From contig DATJVC010000015.1 of NCBI GenBank assembly GCA_035501935.1, forward strand, positions 97,251 through 161,250: a stretch of 64,000 nucleotides of DNA, written 5' to 3'. The position numbers were made by a program, and so were the translations under genes. Below are positions 37,901-46,369 of this stretch, piece after piece. Numbering within the stretch: the stretch's first letter is position 1; the number at the start of each line of letters is the position of its first letter. The stretch is from Gammaproteobacteria bacterium. GTDB taxonomy: Bacteria > Pseudomonadota > Gammaproteobacteria > JAJPIJ01. Under the pieces are notes generated by a model. It did no database searches and was not told where the DNA came from. It saw nothing but the letters and a program-made list of their open reading frames with translations.

Positions 37901-38452
37901 TCAGAATTTTGTGCGCAATTGCGCGAAAAAAGCTTCGAACGACACTTCGATCCAATGCGTCTCGCCTTCCCGGTAGGAGTGGGTTGTGCACGCGCGCAAC
38001 AATTCCGGCACGGCGGGGGGGGGCGTGATCGGCTCCCCGGTGTGTACGGCCGTGGGGAGAGTGTCAATATGGATCCCGGCGGCGGCACTGCCCTGACCGA
38101 AAATCATGATCCATCTGGACGGTGTCGTGAGTTCCAAATCAAGCAGTAATTTGAGATCGAACACCGGCAGCAGATTGCCTCGCACATTGATCATTCCCGC
38201 AAACCACTGTGGGGTATTGGGAATGGGGCAGGCCGGGATGGCATCGATGACTTCAACTTTTTCTCCCGACTTGAGCAGGAAGGACAGCGTGGCGACCGCG
38301 AAACCATAGCGGATTGTTTCACTTTTGATCTCACGCTCGACCAGCCTGCGCCGGTCCAGCGTGAATCGGCTCAGTGCGGCGGTGGGCGGCATCATTTTCT
38401 GCGTGCTCTCTTCAAACGTTGCGGATTGGCTCTGCCGGTCAACGCCCGCCAT
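37901..38452 (-). CDS. CheW-type coupling protein (PilI-like)
   Basis: 183 residues with a recognisable CheW core: WFAGMINVRGNLLPVFDLKLLL. It is extended at both ends (about 45 residues before the domain). It is the most canonical CheW of the minus-strand operon and the probable PilI equivalent linking the transducer and the ChpA-like kinase. Confidence 0.85.
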   Translation of the reverse strand: MAGVDRQSQSATFEESTQKMMPPTAALSRFTLDRRRLVEREIKSETIRYGFAVATLSFLLKSGEKVEVIDAIPACPIPNTPQWFAGMINVRGNLLPVFDLKLLLDLELTTPSRWIMIFGQGSAAAGIHIDTLPTAVHTGEPITPPPAVPELLRACTTHSYREGETHWIEVSFEAFFAQLRTKF

Positions 38453-38470
38453 CGATTCCGGTTTTGAACC

Positions 38471-39283
38471 TTAATCCAGTTCAAGGTATTCATGGATGAC
38501 TTCCTTGAAGATGTCCTGATTCACCGGTTTGATGAGATAGGTATCGCAGCCGGCCATTTTTCCCTTGATGCGGTCCGCGGGAGAGGAATTGCTCGTCAGC
38601 ATGATGACCGGGGTTTTGCTTTTTTGCGGGTCCTTTTTAATCATTTTGCAGATGTCGTAGCCGTCGACGCCGGGCAGGATCACATCCAGAAACACGATGT
38701 CGTAGGTATTGTCGCGGATCAGCTTTTCCGCCTCCTCGCCGGTTTCGGCGAAGTCCACCCGTCCGGCGATGTTGTGGAGGGCCTTTTTCATCTGTATGCG
38801 AACAGGCAGGCTGTCGTCCACCACTAGGGCGGCAATGTGGCTGGCGCCCTCCGCGGCGGGCACGACTGCCGCGCCTCCTGCCGTGGTGATCTCTCCGGCA
38901 ATGGCGGAAGGCGCGACATAGCCATGTTCGGCGATCACCAGTTCCTCCAACACCGTCAGCAGTCGTGTGGCGGCCAGCGGTTTTTTGATATAACGGGTTT
39001 TCTCGGCGGGATTGGCGGGCGGGGGCTCGTTGCACACCATCACGCTGGAGATGATGTTTTTGTTTTCATTCAATTTAATATAGGTGTGCCAGCGTTGTAC
39101 GGCTTCCGGTTTGTCGGCATTGACGATCAGCACATTCGGCGGCTTCTTGTTTTTGTCCGGGCTGGTATCGAAGAGGATAAATCTGGGTAGCCGGTTTTTG
39201 GCCAGCGTCACCAGTGACAGGAGAACATTTTGTTCCTGATCATCGAATCCAATGGAAGCGATGGTAAAAGTATCCTGCGCCAT
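38471..39283 (-). CDS. Response regulator with degenerate plus canonical receiver domains
   Basis: 270 residues from the ATG at 39283 (frame open to 39412). The N-terminal ~120 residues look like a receiver that has lost the phospho-Asp (LIVNADKPEAVQ early strand, YIKKPLAATRLL at the end). After a short Ala/Gly linker, residues ~145-268 are a canonical receiver: ALVVDDSLPVRIQMKK, VFLDVILPGVDGYD, MLTSNSS, LIKPVNQ. No output domain. First gene of the minus-strand operon, in the place of pilG. Confidence 0.82.
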   Translation of the reverse strand: MAQDTFTIASIGFDDQEQNVLLSLVTLAKNRLPRFILFDTSPDKNKKPPNVLIVNADKPEAVQRWHTYIKLNENKNIISSVMVCNEPPPANPAEKTRYIKKPLAATRLLTVLEELVIAEHGYVAPSAIAGEITTAGGAAVVPAAEGASHIAALVVDDSLPVRIQMKKALHNIAGRVDFAETGEEAEKLIRDNTYDIVFLDVILPGVDGYDICKMIKKDPQKSKTPVIMLTSNSSPADRIKGKMAGCDTYLIKPVNQDIFKEVIHEYLELD

Positions 39284-39576
39284 AAAATGTTTGAATGAAG
39301 GTAAAGTCTGCAGTTTTCTTGTAATATCATTGAATACTAGCACAAAATCAGACGGTTGCAGGACAAAATTTGAGATCACCTTACTTGATGGAATTTGCTG
39401 CAGGACCCACAAGCCACAAGCGCTTCAGGCGCGGTTACTGCGCCGCAACGCCAGATATAAAACAAACTGCTCAATTCTCAGAATGCAATATGAATCATGT
39501 AATTAACAGCGCTCCAGGGGTCTTGCAACGGGTGGAACGTGCTATTCTACCCCTTCTGCATTCTTGACGTGATTTG
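39284..39576. other. Divergent intergenic region between the two signalling operons
   Basis: 293 bp between divergent starts, more A+T-rich than its surroundings. It should hold promoters for both the minus-strand Chp-like operon and the GGDEF-FimX-like pair. A TGCTAGTAT extended -10 candidate faces left (39334-39342); on the right, TTGCAA (39523-39528) and TATTCT (39543-39548) are only 14 bp apart and are not convincing. Confidence 0.5.
39334..39342 (-). promoter_or_regulatory. Candidate extended -10 promoter of the Chp-like operon
   Basis: Reading the minus strand, TGCTAGTAT matches an extended -10 (TGnTATAAT, one mismatch in the hexamer), about 50 bp before the ATG at 39283. No good -35 is present at normal spacing, as allowed for extended -10 promoters. 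Confidence 0.28.
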
Positions 39577-40446
39577 ATGACGCAAGTTCACATGGCCGCT
39601 TCATACCTGTCCATCCTCAAGACCGCCTGTATCCTGGTATTGTTGCTGGGCTCGGTCATGCATGGATATTGCCTCGTCGTGGTTCGGAGGCTCGCCCAAG
39701 GGCTGCCCACGGGCCGGATCAGAAACAAGCTGATTCTGCTCGAGATATTAATCGCCGGCTTCGCCTTGCTGTATTTCGTTTTTGCGCTGTTTGGCACCAG
39801 CGTGGCTGATCTCGAATTGATTGTGACGGTCTCCATTCCCCTGGCATTGATGGCGGGCTTCGTGCTGCTGACCTGCGGAATCATTCAGCGCACCGTGGGG
39901 GCGTTGCTCCGGGTTGAGTTGGCCGAGTCGCAGAGAATCATTGATAATGAAATGGGGATTTACAATCGATACTACTTCAAGCTCCGCCTGCGGGAGGAAT
40001 ACAATCTGGCGCACAGGCACCGATTGATTTTCTCCGTCCTGCTGCTCGCCGTGGATTACCTGGAACGCGTCAACTATTCCTACGGCCGCGTCTATGGCGG
40101 TAAATTACTTTCCAGGCTTGGCGAACTGGTCAAAGAGTCGGTGTGGCAAACGGACATCGTGGCCCGCTACAGCGGAGAGGAAGTGGCCATCCTCCTGCCG
40201 CATACCGGCATTGCCGGGGCCAAGGTTGCCGCGGAGAAGCTGAGGAAGCGGGTTGAGGAAAAGACCTTCTATCTTGATGACGATCATAAAATCAACCGGG
40301 TCATGATCGCCTGCACCATCAGCATAGGCATCGCGGTATTTACTCAAGACATGAAGCACATGAATCAGATCATGGAGAATGCCGACGTGGCGTTGTTCAA
40401 GGCCAGGGACAAGGGTAGAAATCAGGTGGCCATCTATGGCGAGTGA
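39577..40446 (+). CDS. Membrane-anchored GGDEF protein (probable diguanylate cyclase)
   Basis: 289 residues from the ATG at 39577. Three hydrophobic helices at about 10-30, 47-68 and 76-95, then a GGDEF domain (about 118-288). The active-site loop reads ARYSGEEVAILLP, so the signature is SGEEV rather than GGDEF/GGEEF. The metal/GTP residues Glu-Glu remain, but Val replaces the final Phe. DNEMGIYNRYYF and NRVMIACTISIGIAV are family-typical. No RxxD inhibitory site is evident before the loop. Its stop overlaps the start of the FimX-like gene. Confidence 0.82.
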   Translation: MTQVHMAASYLSILKTACILVLLLGSVMHGYCLVVVRRLAQGLPTGRIRNKLILLEILIAGFALLYFVFALFGTSVADLELIVTVSIPLALMAGFVLLTCGIIQRTVGALLRVELAESQRIIDNEMGIYNRYYFKLRLREEYNLAHRHRLIFSVLLLAVDYLERVNYSYGRVYGGKLLSRLGELVKESVWQTDIVARYSGEEVAILLPHTGIAGAKVAAEKLRKRVEEKTFYLDDDHKINRVMIACTISIGIAVFTQDMKHMNQIMENADVALFKARDKGRNQVAIYGE

Positions 40447-42307
40447 TTCATCCGCCCCGGTGGCAATGGACACAAATACGGCCGCCGCGACCGGCCCGGG
40501 GTCAGTGCTTGTCATCGATGATGATGAAACCTTTCATCTGTTGCTCAAGGCGTTTTTCATCAAACTTTTCCCGAAAACCCAGATCGATTTCTACAACTCG
40601 CTGGAGCATGGCGAGCCGCCGCCTGATTTCGCCTGGGGCAAATACGGTCTTTTGGTCATGGATTACGATTTGGGCAACGGCCAGAACGGACTCGACTGGC
40701 TGCGCAAGTATAAAAAGAGCGGCCAATTCCCCGCCACCATCATGCTGACCGCGCATGGCAATGAAGAACTGGCGGTGGACGCCATGCGCTTCGGCGCCCA
40801 GGACTACATCAACAAGTCCAAGTTGTCCCTCGAACGGCTGGCACAGGCGGTCAATACCGCGCTCGACAAGCGGGAAAAACAGACTCAATTGTCGAACACA
40901 ATGAATCTGCAGAGCAAAATATTCAACAGGGTTCATTTCTACAAAAAGATAAAAGATGTCATCGAGCACCAGGCCAAGGACAGGCATGCCTTTTTATTGC
41001 AGATCCAGATCAACCAGTACAAGGAGATTTACGAGAAACATGGATTGTTGTTCACCGACGGCTACATCGCCGAGGTCACGGACGTCATCGCCGAATTGCT
41101 CACCAACAACAAACTGGCCTTCAATATCGTGCGCATGGGCGACGCCTTGATCGCCTGTCTCATCCACGATGCCGAGGACGATCAGGCGGGGACGAAAATT
41201 GCGCAGGGCATCTGCGAGCAATTCAAGCAGCCTTTGCGGGTGGATGAGAAATCCACGATAAAATCTTCGGTCAGCATCGGCATCAAGGCGGTGGATCAGA
41301 CACAGGACGTCGATACCCTGCTAGTGGAGGTGGATCGGGCCTGTCAGTCCGCCGCGCAAGAGAAAGACGGCGCATTCCGCGTGTACGCAGCCGATCTGCC
41401 TGCTGCGCCGGCCGCTGTGGCGGCTCCACCGGCACGCAAAGCGCCCGGGGTGCAGTCCGCCGCGCCGAAAGCGGTTTCCACGCCGGCAACCGTGTCAAAG
41501 ACACGGCAGGCATCGCCGACGCCGCCCGCCGCGCCTGCGGCCCCGATCAAACCCTCCGTGAATCTGGCGGAGATCATCAAGCTGAACAGCATCCAGCCCT
41601 ACTATCAGCCATATATTGCCCTGTCTGAAACCGCCGGGACCTTCAAGGCGAGCTATTTCCAGATGCAGCTGAATCTGGTCAACAAGGACGGCCAGATGTT
41701 CAAGGCGCAGGCGCTGAAAGATATGGAAATCACCGGCGGCAGTCCGGGCACGCTGGATTTGTGGGTCACGCGCCACGCCCTGGCCCAGCTTCTGGAGATT
41801 GACAAGAATAAAAACGACCGAAAGTGCGGTCTGTTCATCCGTCTGTTTGAGGAATCACTCGCCGACGACAAACTCTACAACTGGATGCAGGATTTGATTA
41901 AAAAGGCCGGCAATCCAGCCATCGCCTCCACGCTGGTCTTCGAGCTTCATCCGCCGGAGTTCATGCTGCACAAGAAAACCGTGATGCGGTTCATTAATCA
42001 GATGCGCGATACCTGGGGAATCAGCTTTGCGCTGTTCGACGTCGTCAACACCACGGTGCTCGATACCTGCGTCAAGCAGGGTGGGTTTGAATTCGTCAAA
42101 TTCATCATGGACGAAAAGAACACGGAGAACATCGCCAAGATCAGCGCCCACGCGCGCGAGGCCGGCGTACTCACGGTCATCGAAAACATCAGCAACGCCC
42201 AGGAGCTGAATACCGCCATACAGATGAATTTTGATTATGGGCAGGGGGATTTCATTCAACCACCGCTGGATCGACTGGCCTTCGCCAACGACGTCATCTC
42301 GATGTGA
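40436..42307 (+). CDS. FimX-like receiver - degenerate GGDEF - degenerate EAL protein
   Basis: About 623 residues from the ATG at 40436, with AGGTGG 6 bp upstream and an overlap with the cyclase stop. Receiver at 24-140: VLVIDDDETFH, phospho-Asp in LVMDYDLGNGQNGLDW, MLTAHGN, and Lys in YINKSK. GGDEF-like at about 165-305 has VRMGDALIA where GGDEF should be. An Ala/Pro-rich linker spans 305-385. EAL-like at about 388-620 begins QPYYQPYIAL but lacks the EAL triad, and FELHPPEFML replaces a catalytic motif. It is probably a c-di-GMP-binding effector, not an enzyme, like FimX in twitching motility; no PAS domain is present. Confidence 0.85.
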   Translation: MASDSSAPVAMDTNTAAATGPGSVLVIDDDETFHLLLKAFFIKLFPKTQIDFYNSLEHGEPPPDFAWGKYGLLVMDYDLGNGQNGLDWLRKYKKSGQFPATIMLTAHGNEELAVDAMRFGAQDYINKSKLSLERLAQAVNTALDKREKQTQLSNTMNLQSKIFNRVHFYKKIKDVIEHQAKDRHAFLLQIQINQYKEIYEKHGLLFTDGYIAEVTDVIAELLTNNKLAFNIVRMGDALIACLIHDAEDDQAGTKIAQGICEQFKQPLRVDEKSTIKSSVSIGIKAVDQTQDVDTLLVEVDRACQSAAQEKDGAFRVYAADLPAAPAAVAAPPARKAPGVQSAAPKAVSTPATVSKTRQASPTPPAAPAAPIKPSVNLAEIIKLNSIQPYYQPYIALSETAGTFKASYFQMQLNLVNKDGQMFKAQALKDMEITGGSPGTLDLWVTRHALAQLLEIDKNKNDRKCGLFIRLFEESLADDKLYNWMQDLIKKAGNPAIASTLVFELHPPEFMLHKKTVMRFINQMRDTWGISFALFDVVNTTVLDTCVKQGGFEFVKFIMDEKNTENIAKISAHAREAGVLTVIENISNAQELNTAIQMNFDYGQGDFIQPPLDRLAFANDVISM

Positions 42308-42355
42308 CGTACACGCGCGTGGATCTTTACAGATATGTGAAAGTTTGTAACTTTG

Positions 42356-42440
<85 letters not shown>

Positions 42441-42474
42441 GCGGAGGCGGGCAATTTAGCGACCCGGCTTTTTA

Positions 42475-44805
42475 ATGTCAATGCACCGTTCCAAGCCGCC
42501 ACGCCATCCCGCCGATCCGCATGCCGCCCGCGAGGCGGCACGCTACGACAAGCCCATTCCCAGCCGTGAGTTCATCCTCGAACTCCTGCGCGAAGCCGGC
42601 GTGCCGCGCAGCGCGGAGCAGATTGCGCGCGCGCTGAACGTGACCGACACGGATGGTCTGGAGGCCATGGAACGGCGACTGAACGCGATGGAGCGCGCCG
42701 GACAGGTCATGCGCAACCGTCGCGGCGGTTATGGATTGGTGAGCAAAATGGATTTGATCAAGGGCCGTGTCACCGCCCATCCCGATGGCTACGGTTTCCT
42801 GATACCGGAGGCGGGCGGAGAGGATCTCTTTCTGGCGGCGCCGCAGATGAAGAGTCTTCTGCATGGTGATCGCGCATTGGTGCGCATCACCGGCCGGGAT
42901 CGCCGCGGCCGCAGCGAGGCGGCGCTGGTCGAGGTGTTGGAACGCGCCAATCAAAACGTGGTCGGGCGTTATCACAGCCCGCACGGCGGCGTCGGTTATG
43001 TGGTGCCCGACAACCGTCGCATCCACCAGGATATTTTGATCCCGGCTGGTCAGGACGGTGGCGCGTGCAACGGCCAGGTGGTGATTGCCGTCCTTACGGC
43101 GCAACCGACGTTGCACCATCAACCGATCGGCCGGGTGGCGGAGGTGCTGGGCGAACATGGCGCGCCAGGCATGGAGATCGACATCGCCGTGCGCAGCCAC
43201 GGCCTGCCGCATGTGTGGCCGGAAGCCGTCGTTGAGGAAGCCGGCGCGCTGCCGACCGGAGTGCGCGCCGACGATCGCAGGGGACGACTGGATTTACGCG
43301 GCCTGCCGCTCGTCACCATTGATGGCGAGGACGCGCGCGATTTTGACGACGCGGTCTATTGCGAGCGGCAGGGGCAGGGATTCCGGTTGTTGGTGGCGAT
43401 TGCCGACGTTGCGCACTACGTGCGGCCCGGTAACGCGCTGGATGATGAGGCGCGGCGGCGCGGCACCTCGGTGTATTTTCCGGATCACGTCATCCCCATG
43501 CTGCCCGAGGCGCTGTCCAACGGCCTGTGCTCGCTTAATCCCAAGGTCGATCGGCTGTGCCTGGTATGCGAGCTGCATTTCGACGCGCGCGGCGTGCGCC
43601 GCAGTTATCAATTCCACGCCGCCGTGATGCATTCGCACGCGCGGTTTACCTACACCGAGGTTGCGGCCGTGCTGCTGGCTCAGGACCCGGCGCTGCGCCG
43701 TCGCCACGCCGCGCTGGTGCCGCATCTGGAGAATCTGCACGCGCTCTACCGCAACCTGCGGCAGCAGCGAACCCGGCGCGGCGCGATCGATTTCGAGACC
43801 ACGGAGACGAGGATTCTTTTCAACGCCGAGCGCAAGATCGATCGCATTGTGCCGGTGGCACGCAACGAGGCGCACACGTTGATCGAGGAATGCATGATTG
43901 CCGCCAACGTGGCGGCGGCGGAATATCTGCTGGAGCGCACGATGCCGGCGCTGTACCGCGTGCACGCGCCGCCGCTGGCGGAGAAGCTGGAGGATCTCAG
44001 GGAATTTCTTTCGGGCATGGGTCTCGCCCTGCGTCGGCGCGAACCGCCCGCCGCACACGACTATGCCGAACTGCTGGCCACGGTGCGCGATCGCCCGGAT
44101 GCCGAGCTAATTCAGACCGTCCTGCTGCGCAGCCTCAAACTCGCCGTCTACAGCCCGGAGAACATCGGCCACTTCGGCCTGGCGCTGCCGGCCTATGCGC
44201 ATTTCACTTCGCCGATACGCCGCTACCCCGATCTGCTGGTGCATCGTGCGATTCACCACTGCCTCAAGGGCGGCAAGGCCGCGCACTATCGTTATGACAA
44301 TGCGGCGATGCGGACATTGGGCGAAGAGTGCTCGACGACCGAGCGACGCGCCGACGAGGCCACGCGCGACGCCGTGGCCTGGCTCAAGTGCGATTACATG
44401 CGCGACAAGGTCGGCGAGACGTATACCGGCATCATCTCTGGTGTCACCGGCTTCGGCCTGTTCGTCACCCTGCGCGATATTTACGTCGAGGGCCTGGTGC
44501 ACATCACGGCGCTGCCGAATGATTACTACCATTGCGATACGCTCCATCACCGCCTGCGGGGTGAGCGCACGGGACGCCAGTACCGGCTCGGCGATGCGCT
44601 CACCGTGCGCGTGGTGCGGGTGGATATGGACGATCGCAAGATCGATTTCGAGGCGGTGGACACAGGCCCGGCGCCGGCGCACGCCGACAGGTCCGAACCC
44701 GGTGCGCGAAAACCATCGCGCCCGCACAAACACCGGAAAAATCATCGCGCCAGCCACAAGACCAGTCGCAAACCGCACCGCGGCCCGCGCGGGAAAAAGC
44801 GATGA
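42475..44805 (+). CDS. rnr: Ribonuclease R
   Basis: 776 residues. N-terminal winged-helix and cold-shock domains (PSREFILELLREAGVP; GRVTAHPDGYGFLIPE), the RNB catalytic domain with the four-Asp motif DGEDARDFDDAVY, an S1 domain at about 645-725 (GETYTGIISGVTGFGLFV) and a Lys/Arg/His-rich tail. It degrades structured RNA 3' to 5'. The start at 42475 has no nearby Shine-Dalgarno (GGAGGCGG is 24 bp upstream). Confidence 0.96.
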   Translation: MSMHRSKPPRHPADPHAAREAARYDKPIPSREFILELLREAGVPRSAEQIARALNVTDTDGLEAMERRLNAMERAGQVMRNRRGGYGLVSKMDLIKGRVTAHPDGYGFLIPEAGGEDLFLAAPQMKSLLHGDRALVRITGRDRRGRSEAALVEVLERANQNVVGRYHSPHGGVGYVVPDNRRIHQDILIPAGQDGGACNGQVVIAVLTAQPTLHHQPIGRVAEVLGEHGAPGMEIDIAVRSHGLPHVWPEAVVEEAGALPTGVRADDRRGRLDLRGLPLVTIDGEDARDFDDAVYCERQGQGFRLLVAIADVAHYVRPGNALDDEARRRGTSVYFPDHVIPMLPEALSNGLCSLNPKVDRLCLVCELHFDARGVRRSYQFHAAVMHSHARFTYTEVAAVLLAQDPALRRRHAALVPHLENLHALYRNLRQQRTRRGAIDFETTETRILFNAERKIDRIVPVARNEAHTLIEECMIAANVAAAEYLLERTMPALYRVHAPPLAEKLEDLREFLSGMGLALRRREPPAAHDYAELLATVRDRPDAELIQTVLLRSLKLAVYSPENIGHFGLALPAYAHFTSPIRRYPDLLVHRAIHHCLKGGKAAHYRYDNAAMRTLGEECSTTERRADEATRDAVAWLKCDYMRDKVGETYTGIISGVTGFGLFVTLRDIYVEGLVHITALPNDYYHCDTLHHRLRGERTGRQYRLGDALTVRVVRVDMDDRKIDFEAVDTGPAPAHADRSEPGARKPSRPHKHRKNHRASHKTSRKPHRGPRGKKR

Positions 44806-45557
44806 GACAGGTTTATGGATTGCACGCCGTGCGCATGCTGTTGCGTAAATCGGCGCATGACGTGCACGTCATGCGCGTCCAGCGCGGCGAATTGCACAAG
44901 GGTTTGAAAGATCTGGTGGCACGGGCGGAGGAACAACATGTGGCCGTGGAGCAAGTGCCGCGAGCCGCGCTCGATGAACTGACCGGCGGCGCGTGCCATC
45001 AGGGCGTTGTGGCCCTGTGCCGCAAGGCGGCCGCGCCCGCGCTGAAGGACTGGCGCACGCTGTATGAGAAGGATGAGCGCAACGCCCTGTTTCTGGTGCT
45101 GGACGGCGTGGAAGACCCGCACAATCTCGGCGCCTGCCTGCGGGTGGCGGACGCTGCCGGCGCGCGTGCAGTGATCCGGCCCGTGCACCGCGGCGTCGGT
45201 TTGACGCCGGCGGCGGTGAAGGTCGCCAGCGGCGCCGCCGAGTCGGTGCCGCTCATTGAGGTTAACAATCTGGCCCGCACCTTGAGCGAGATGAAAGAAG
45301 CGGGAATCTGGCTGGTGGGCGCGGACGCGGCGGCCGCCAAGTCGATCTATGAAATGGACCTGACCGGCCCGCTGGCGCTGGTTTTGGGCGGGGAGGGCGA
45401 GGGCATGCGCCGTCTGACCCGTGAATCGTGCGATCACCTGGCGCACCTCCCCATGCGCGGCAGCGTGGAGAGCCTGAACGTCGCCGTCTCTGCCGGGATT
45501 TGCCTCTACGAGGCGTTGCGCCAGCGGGGAGTCTCCGGAAAACCGCAGTTCGCCTGA
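44802..45557 (+). CDS. rlmB: 23S rRNA (guanosine-2251-2'-O)-methyltransferase
   Basis: 251 residues, starting in an ATGA overlap with rnr. N-terminal substrate-binding domain (VYGLHAVRMLL), then the SpoU knot with LVLDGVEDPHNLGACLRVADAAG, LALVLGGEGEGMRRL and LPMRGSVESLNVAVSAGI. It methylates the P-loop G2251 of 23S rRNA. The rnr-rlmB pair is conserved. Confidence 0.97.
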   Translation: MRQVYGLHAVRMLLRKSAHDVHVMRVQRGELHKGLKDLVARAEEQHVAVEQVPRAALDELTGGACHQGVVALCRKAAAPALKDWRTLYEKDERNALFLVLDGVEDPHNLGACLRVADAAGARAVIRPVHRGVGLTPAAVKVASGAAESVPLIEVNNLARTLSEMKEAGIWLVGADAAAAKSIYEMDLTGPLALVLGGEGEGMRRLTRESCDHLAHLPMRGSVESLNVAVSAGICLYEALRQRGVSGKPQFA

Positions 45558-45565
45558 ATAAGCCG

Positions 45566-45594
45566 TTGCGCCATCCCCCCCGCTGGCTTACACT
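45566..45594 (+). promoter_or_regulatory. Candidate sigma-70 promoter of the rpsF operon
   Basis: TTGCGC (45566-45571) and TACACT (45589-45594) are separated by 17 bp, followed by a GC-rich discriminator (ACGCGCCC), a feature of stringently controlled ribosomal promoters. Matches are 3/6 and 4/6. It lies between the rlmB stop and the S6:S18 leader hairpin, at the expected distance for an rpsF leader of ~75 nt. Confidence 0.42.
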
Positions 45595-45628
45595 ACGCGC
45601 CCTTTTTGCAAGATGGTTTTCGTTCCTT

Positions 45629-45654
45629 GCCTCACCGCCGCGCAAGCGGGAGGC
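45629..45654 (+). promoter_or_regulatory. S6:S18-type autoregulatory hairpin in the rpsF leader
   Basis: The leader folds as a lower stem GCCTC/GAGGC (45629-45633 with 45650-45654), a 5' bulge ACCG (45634-45637), and an upper stem CCGC/GCGG closed by a GCAA tetraloop (45638-45649). A CCG-containing bulge on such a hairpin is the known binding motif of the ribosomal S6:S18 complex on rpsF leaders, mimicking its 16S rRNA site. It lies 22 nt before the rpsF ATG, so binding could block initiation. Confidence 0.68.
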
Positions 45655-45676
45655 TGCCAAACCGAGAGGATAGACA

Positions 45677-46093
45677 ATGCGCCATTATGAGATCGTGATC
45701 CTGGTCCATCCGGATCAGAGCGAGCAGGTGCCCGCCATGCTCGAACGTTACCGCAATATCGTCACCGGCGGCGGCGGCGCCGTTCACCGCCTGGAAGACT
45801 GGGGCCGGCGGCTGCTGGCCTATCCCATCGCCAAGGTGCACAAGGCCCATTACGTGCTGATGAACATCGAGTGCACGCAGCAGGCGCTCACCGAGCTGGC
45901 CAATGCCTTCCGCTTCAACGATGCCGTGATCCGTAATCTCATCATTGGCCGTGACGAGGCCGTCACCGACCCCTCTCCGCTGGTCAAGCCGAAGGAAGAA
46001 GAAGAGGGCGGTTTTACTGCCCGGCGCCAGTCCGAGACGACGGCCGAGGATGAGGAAGAGGCCGGCGATGAAGGGCCGGCGGAAGACGAATAG
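45677..46093 (+). CDS. rpsF: 30S ribosomal protein S6
   Basis: 138 residues. The core [35 protein letters not shown] and [11 protein letters not shown] is typical. A ~35-residue acidic tail ([15 protein letters not shown]) extends beyond the ordered domain. Ribosome site GAGAGGAT precedes the ATG. Forms a heterodimer with S18, encoded next. Confidence 0.97.
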   Translation: MRHYEIVILVHPDQSEQVPAMLERYRNIVTGGGGAVHRLEDWGRRLLAYPIAKVHKAHYVLMNIECTQQALTELANAFRFNDAVIRNLIIGRDEAVTDPSPLVKPKEEEEGGFTARRQSETTAEDEEEAGDEGPAEDE

Positions 46094-46117
46094 ACTTTCA
46101 AACGGAGCGCAAAACCC

Positions 46118-46342
46118 ATGGCACGTTTTTTCCGTCGCAAGCGATTCTGCAAATTCACCGCCGAGGGGGTGAAGGAGATTGATTACAAAGATATCAATAC
46201 CCTCAAGCAGTACATCGGTGAGAACGGCAAGATCATTCCGGCGCGCCTGTCGGGTACCAAGGCCCGTTACCAGCGCCAACTGGCGACGGCGGTCAAGCGC
46301 GCGCGGTTCCTGGCGTTGTTGCCGTACTGCGAATCACATTAG
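46118..46342 (+). CDS. rpsR: 30S ribosomal protein S18
   Basis: 74 residues: [17 protein letters not shown] and [32 protein letters not shown] and the end [13 protein letters not shown] are canonical. A lone N-terminal Cys and no zinc-binding Cys set, the usual proteobacterial form. Confidence 0.98.
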   Translation: MARFFRRKRFCKFTAEGVKEIDYKDINTLKQYIGENGKIIPARLSGTKARYQRQLATAVKRARFLALLPYCESH

Positions 46343-46369
46343 CATCACACCTGCCGGCGAATCATCGAA

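Noticed and set aside
39523..39548. TTGCAA / TATTCT as a promoter for the GGDEF gene
   Set aside because: Spacing of 14 bp is too short for sigma-70.
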